Shown one piece after another: positions 40,513-44,109 of a stretch of 44,109 nucleotides of DNA. The position numbers and the translations under genes were made by a program. A model generated the notes under the pieces. The model did no database searches, was not told the DNA's origin, and was given only the letters and a program-made list of their open reading frames with translations. Source of the DNA: a bacterium (GTDB taxonomy: Bacteria; Verrucomicrobiota; Kiritimatiellia; UBA8416); NCBI GenBank assembly GCA_020048935.1, contig JAIFLS010000146.1:1-44109 (forward strand). Direction: 5' to 3'. Every line of letters begins with the position of its first letter. Within the stretch, counting starts at the first letter, position 1.

Positions 40513-40539
40513 TACTCGGCACAAACAGCAGCAAGCTTA
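40513..40539 (-). promoter_or_regulatory. Candidate σ28 promoter of the SprA-related gene
   Basis: The minus strand reads TAAG, 15 bases, then GCCGAGTA, the same form as the flagellin 1 candidate. The start would be near 40503, giving a leader of about 56 bases. The -10 half deviates from GCCGATAA at two positions. Confidence 0.4.
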
Positions 40540-40626
40540 AATGAAATTTATTGGTGCGTGTTGATGCGAAGCCCGGATAACCATCCAGAGTCAGCAATCG
40601 TTGTATTTCAGTGTTTGATTGCTCTG

Positions 40627-40642
40627 GGGCATGGGTCCTGCT
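40627..40642 (+). promoter_or_regulatory. Candidate σ54 promoter of the second HAD gene
   Basis: GGGCATGGGTCCTGCT keeps the GG/GC doublets at the right spacing and the TGCT end but lacks the first T. The start would be near 40653, giving a 29-base leader. It is the weakest of the seven σ54 candidates. Confidence 0.45.
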
Positions 40643-40681
40643 AGCACCCAATCTATTTGATACACTCGGAGTTAAACGATC

Positions 40682-41374
40682 ATGTCCGCCTTCCGATTGC
40701 AGAATTACAGCCTTTTCCTGATTGATATGGACGACACGCTTTATGAAGAGCGCGATTTTGTGCTGAGTGGACTCCGGGCGGTAGCGGAGCATCTGGGGTG
40801 CCGCGGTGCTGATCCTGAAAAAGCGTGGCGCGACTTACGGCAGCGCTTTGAATCAAAGGGCAGGGAACGCATATTTGATCTTTTTCTATTCGAATATTTC
40901 GGGGAGAGCGTCAGTTATGCTGATGTGGCGGAGTGCGTGGCTGTTTACCGCCAGCATACCCCCTGTATCGCGCTTTACCCGCGTGTGCGCGAAGTTATTG
41001 CCGGACTGCGAGAAAGGGGACGTGTCGTGGTGGTCACCGATGGCCTTCCTGCCGTTCAGCGCAGCAAGTTCCTGGCACTCGGACTTGATTCACTGGTCGA
41101 TCAACTGATCTGTTGCTGGGAACACGCGCCCAAGCCGGCCCCGAAGTCGCTTGACGGCGTGGTTGCCCCACGACAGAAGAATGCCCTATACATCGGTGAT
41201 GATCCGAAGCGCGATTTGCCGCTGGCCGCCGCGTTGGGCATCGATTGCATCCGCGTCCGCACGGGGCGCTTTGCGGAGATTCCGAGTGATCCGCCGAATC
41301 CAGTGGCTGAATTGTGGCGTTTTTCGGATTTGTCTACCGCGCTTGTACCCGCAGACCGGACGAATCGGGGGTAG
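40682..41374 (+). CDS. HAD-superfamily hydrolase, paralogue of the 36860 gene
   Basis: The 230-residue product has all HAD motifs: LIDMDDTLYEERDF with D15 and D17, VVVTDGLPAVQRSK, a lysine in APKPAPKSL, and YIGDDPKRDLPLAAA. It closely resembles the protein at 36860 over the whole length, including FVLSGLRAVA after motif I and GIDCIRVRTGRFAEI near the end, so the two arose by duplication. The role is likely in sugar-phosphate or nucleotide-sugar metabolism, but the substrate cannot be read from sequence. It stands alone behind a possible σ54 promoter and precedes a 374-base gap. Confidence 0.9.
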   Translation: MSAFRLQNYSLFLIDMDDTLYEERDFVLSGLRAVAEHLGCRGADPEKAWRDLRQRFESKGRERIFDLFLFEYFGESVSYADVAECVAVYRQHTPCIALYPRVREVIAGLRERGRVVVVTDGLPAVQRSKFLALGLDSLVDQLICCWEHAPKPAPKSLDGVVAPRQKNALYIGDDPKRDLPLAAALGIDCIRVRTGRFAEIPSDPPNPVAELWRFSDLSTALVPADRTNRG

Positions 41375-41748
41375 GCGTTGGGCGGATGCAGCTTAAACTA
41401 CAGCATTATGATCCGCAGGAAAGTCTGTATACGCGTCTGGCACTGCATGTTGCCGGAGTGCGGAGGGTTTTTCCTGAGGGCGGGACTCTTCGAGCATGTC
41501 CCAAGACCTGCCGCCGTTCCTGCGGAGCGCAACCTTGCGCGTGCCATTGGCGGTAGCAGTCTGCATACTTATCCTCGTGAATCAACTCATTCCATACGCG
41601 GTGGACAATTGGAGTGGCTCGGCTGCGGCACCGCATCTGCTAACAGATAAAGCACAGCTTTTTGGCAGATACCCGAATACCGACAAATGTCATTGGGCCA
41701 GCAACCAATATAGCCCAGCCTGCACCGGTCATGAAAGATGCGTAACCA
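41375..41748. other. 374-base gap with no convincing gene
   Basis: Several open frames cross this gap, but none has a good ribosome site. The plus frame 41496-41756 would encode one hydrophobic segment (LRVPLAVAVCILILVNQLI). The minus frame 41640-41828 has another (SFMTGAGWAILVAGPMTFVG). Both may be remnants of decayed membrane-protein genes. A short palindrome GCGCAA-CC-TTGCGC lies at 41527-41540 without a T-run. Confidence 0.5.
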
Positions 41749-43203
41749 ATGAATAAACAAGGACTTGCAAAACATACGCAGGCGCACGATGGTCGCATTC
41801 CCTGGTTGATTATCGGGGCGGGCCCCACCGGCTTAGGTGCCGCGCGGCAATTGGAGCGATGCGGCTGTCACGACTGGCTCCTGCTCGACGCGGGCACTCA
41901 ACCCGGCGGCCTTGCCGCGTCTTTCTCGGACGCCAAAGACTTTGTCTGGGATATCGGCGGACACGTATTGTTTTCCCATTATGACTATTTCGATCAGGCC
42001 ATGGACGAGGCGCTAACGAAAGACAACTGGCTGAGTCACCGTCGCGAGTCCTGGATATGGATGCGTGACCGTTTCATCCCCTATCCCCTTCAGAACAACA
42101 TTCACAGGCTTCCTCCCGACGATCTGAATCATTGCCTCCAGGGACTGGTCGATATTACCCGTTCTCCCCGGCCCGCCCCGAAGAATTTCAAGGAGTGGCT
42201 CGAAGCCACATTCGGGCCGGGGCTGATGGATGTCTTCCTGCAGCCCTACAATTTCAAGGTCTGGGCACACCAGCCTGAAGCGCTCAACGCGAAGTGGGTT
42301 GGCGAACGGGTTGCGGTCACAGATCTCGGGAAAACCCTCAAACGACTTGTTTACCAAACAGACGATTCCACTTGGGGACCGAATAACACCTTCCAGTTCC
42401 CTAGGCATGGGGGTACAGGATCAATCTGGAAAGCCTGCGCCAATCGACTGCCTCCCGATCAGATCCTTTTGAATACCCGCGTCGCGAAGCTAGACATCGG
42501 GCGTCATATCGTCACCACGACCGACGGGCGTGAGTTTGGCTATGACCGGTTGATCAGCACCATGCCGCTCGACGACTGCTTGCGCATAAGTGATCAAGCC
42601 CGGTTTGCTTCCCTGGCCGAGCACGGCCTGTTGTTCTCCTCCTCGCACATCATCGGGCTCGGACTGCAAGGCAAGCCGCGTCCGGATGTTGCCGGGAAAT
42701 GCTGGATGTACTTCCCCGAGGACAACTGCCCGTTCTATCGCGCCACCGTATTCAGCAATTACTCTCCGAATAACGTCCCTGACATCAACCGATATTGGTC
42801 GCTGATGCTGGAAGTGTCCGAATCCCAAAATCGCCCAGTGGACTCCGCATGTGTGCTTGAGGACGTGATACAAGGCGCCCTCAACACAAAGCTGATCGAG
42901 CGTCGGGAGGATCTGGTCACCACCTGGCATTACCGTGCCGGGCACGGTTACCCCACTCCCGGGCTTCAGCGGGACGAGGCACTGGCGGAGATCATTCCCT
43001 TCCTCGAGCAGCAGGATGTCTACTCCCGCGGGCGGTTCGGACTCTGGAAATACGAGGTAAGCAATCAGGATCACTCCTTTATGCAAGGGGTGGAACTCGT
43101 TGAGCGACTCGTCAACGGACGCAAGGAGATCACCGCATTCGATGCCGATCACGCCAACGCCGTCAAACACCCCTGGCCATTCGCGCGATGGGGGAATTCG
43201 TGA
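41749..43203 (+). CDS. FAD-dependent UDP-galactopyranose mutase-like protein
   Basis: The 484-residue product has an N-terminal dinucleotide-binding motif LIIGAGPTGLGAARQLERCG at about 20-39 and GGLAASFSD near 52. The stretch GPGLMDVFLQPYNFKVWAHQ at about 151-170 and WVGERVAVTDLGKTLKRL near 183-200 resemble the eukaryotic-type UDP-galactopyranose mutases (L/M-x-P-Y-N-x-K-x-W). The C-terminal part has ERREDLVTTWHYRAGHGYPT and GRFGLWKYEVSNQDHSFMQG. It is longer than classical bacterial Glf (about 370). The next gene, a GT2 transferase, overlaps the stop by four bases; together they would make and use a furanose or related sugar. Confidence 0.8.
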   Translation: MNKQGLAKHTQAHDGRIPWLIIGAGPTGLGAARQLERCGCHDWLLLDAGTQPGGLAASFSDAKDFVWDIGGHVLFSHYDYFDQAMDEALTKDNWLSHRRESWIWMRDRFIPYPLQNNIHRLPPDDLNHCLQGLVDITRSPRPAPKNFKEWLEATFGPGLMDVFLQPYNFKVWAHQPEALNAKWVGERVAVTDLGKTLKRLVYQTDDSTWGPNNTFQFPRHGGTGSIWKACANRLPPDQILLNTRVAKLDIGRHIVTTTDGREFGYDRLISTMPLDDCLRISDQARFASLAEHGLLFSSSHIIGLGLQGKPRPDVAGKCWMYFPEDNCPFYRATVFSNYSPNNVPDINRYWSLMLEVSESQNRPVDSACVLEDVIQGALNTKLIERREDLVTTWHYRAGHGYPTPGLQRDEALAEIIPFLEQQDVYSRGRFGLWKYEVSNQDHSFMQGVELVERLVNGRKEITAFDADHANAVKHPWPFARWGNS

Positions 43204-44108
43204 ATCGGCCTTTAGTCAGCATTGTGTCCCTGTGCTGGAACCGCAAGGACGAGATTCTCGCAAGTCTGGCGCAGATACACAAGATCGACTATCCCCACCT
43301 CGACGTGATCGTGGTGGACAATGCCTCTGATGACGGAACCGCCGAAGCGATCGAGGAAAAATACCCCGGTGTGCGTTTGATCTGCATGTTCAAGAACATC
43401 GGGATTGAGGCGTACAACATCGGGTTCAAGAATGCACACGGCGACTACATTGTCATCCTCGATGACGATTCGTTCCCGCACCCGCAGGCTATTTCAAACA
43501 TGGTTGCCAAATTCGAGGCGGATCCGCAGCTCGGAATTGTCGCCTTCGATGTACGCAACGTCTGTACCTGGGATCTCGCCCAAGCGGAACAGCAGCCGAT
43601 CCCTCCGCCTACTGGCGCATCAACAGCCGCCGAGGCCGAAGGGTATCTACTGGCTTTCAACGGGGCCGGGGCCGGCATCCGGCGCGACCTGTTCGAACGG
43701 GTGGGGTTCTACCCCGAGGAATTCTTCCTCTACTGGAACGAACAGGACACCGCCTTCCGAGTTCTGCAGGCGGGATACCGCATCCGCTTCTTCACCGACG
43801 TCATTGCCTATCACAAATACGCCCCCACCAACCGGACCTCCTGGCGTGCGCCCTTCTATTACACCCGGAATGCCTTCTGGCTTATCTGGAAGAACTACCC
43901 ATTCAACATGGCAATCCACTTGACTGTTCGCATGTTGTACAAGTGTTTTTATGCCAGCCTCGAACAGCATACCCTCATTTACCTGCGGGCCATGCTACGC
44001 GCCTTCCTCGATGCCGGTGCCATCAAAAACAAACGCGCCCCAGTCGACCACAAGATCGCGCGCACCCTGCGCATTCCCTTTGATGTAGCCTTCACCTTCT
44101 ACCGTTAA
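43200..44108 (+). CDS. Family 2 glycosyltransferase
   Basis: The product has 302 residues from the GTG at 43200, whose first bases overlap the previous stop (GTGA) and which has GGGGGA just ahead; an ATG at 43188 is an alternative. The GT-A fold is clear: RPLVSIVSLCWNRKDEILAS at 3-22, VIVVDNASDDGTAEAIEE near 37-54, and the metal-binding DDD in YIVILDDDSFPHPQAISN near 85-100. A later NEQDTAFRVLQAGYRIRFFT motif at about 178-197 is typical of rhamnosyl- and galactofuranosyl-transferases. The C-terminal third is helical with aromatic segments and may touch the membrane. The gene ends one base before the window end. Confidence 0.9.
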   Translation: MNRPLVSIVSLCWNRKDEILASLAQIHKIDYPHLDVIVVDNASDDGTAEAIEEKYPGVRLICMFKNIGIEAYNIGFKNAHGDYIVILDDDSFPHPQAISNMVAKFEADPQLGIVAFDVRNVCTWDLAQAEQQPIPPPTGASTAAEAEGYLLAFNGAGAGIRRDLFERVGFYPEEFFLYWNEQDTAFRVLQAGYRIRFFTDVIAYHKYAPTNRTSWRAPFYYTRNAFWLIWKNYPFNMAIHLTVRMLYKCFYASLEQHTLIYLRAMLRAFLDAGAIKNKRAPVDHKIARTLRIPFDVAFTFYR

Positions 44109-44109
44109 C

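Noticed and set aside
41496..41756. Plus-strand 86-residue membrane protein before the mutase-like gene
   Set aside because: No ribosome site and low-quality composition after the first 40 residues; it could be a decayed gene, so I describe it only as part of the gap.
41640..41828. Minus-strand small membrane protein
   Set aside because: It has a hydrophobic stretch but no ribosome site, and overlaps the start of the mutase-like gene on the other strand.
1..44109. Prophage, transposon, CRISPR or tRNA genes
   Set aside because: No integrase or transposase motifs, no spaced direct repeats and no cloverleaf were found on either strand by eye.

Overview
The window is a flagellar and flagellin-glycosylation island from a Gram-negative bacterium. 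L-ring (FlgH) and P-ring (FlgI) genes imply an outer membrane. Neither flagellin has the usual N-terminal signature, σ54 promoters dominate, and genes are tightly packed. A member of the Planctomycetes-Verrucomicrobia-Lentisphaerae-Kiritimatiellota group is my best guess, but that is inference from style and not a marker-gene result. No rRNA, tRNA, CRISPR array or insertion sequence was seen.

Layout. 1-3030 (minus): flgB-flgC-fliE-fliF-fliG (fliG cut by the window edge), read from a strong σ54 promoter. 3224-9865 (minus): a σ54-promoted operon of a LysM/coiled-coil membrane protein, a receiver-STAS-like protein, a large anchored repeat protein, a small unknown, a PAS histidine kinase and its NtrC-type regulator. 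9978-12061 (minus): a second kinase/NtrC-type regulator pair behind a near-consensus σ70 promoter; this regulator has GAFTDA in place of GAFTGA. 12129-15530 (minus): fliD-asnB. 15680-16615 (minus): flagellin 1 behind a σ28-like promoter. 17095-19056 (plus): fliW-csrA-flagellin 2 from a σ54 promoter, with CsrA-type GGA hairpins in the leader of flagellin 2. 19127-23608 (plus): an unknown gene, a Maf flagellin glycosyltransferase, fliS, a FliT-like gene, a lipoprotein and unknowns. 23736-31230 (plus): flgF-flgG-flgA-flgH-flgI-flgJ(rod domain)-flgN-flgK, a 51-residue gene and a degenerate HAD protein; flgL is absent. 31421-32959: rpoN (σ54) behind a perfect σ54 promoter. 32982-37519: pseF-pseG-pseI, an ATP-grasp gene and a HAD gene (pseudaminic acid). 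37499-40447 (minus): a hybrid kinase and a SprA-related putative metalloprotease. 40682-44108 (plus): a second HAD gene, a UDP-galactopyranose mutase-like flavoprotein and a GT2 glycosyltransferase.

How it may work together (inference). The σ70-driven kinase/regulator pair would sit at the top. It could activate σ54 promoters, including rpoN itself and the operon encoding the second kinase/regulator, which in turn serve basal body, hook and cap genes. Flagellin 1 would follow via σ28. Flagellin output appears buffered by the FliW-CsrA partner switch. Flagellin would be decorated by Maf using CMP-pseudaminic acid, for which three of the six pathway genes are present here. Three promoters (flgB, fliD, the σ70-driven kinase) lie so close to the start codon that their mRNAs should be nearly leaderless.
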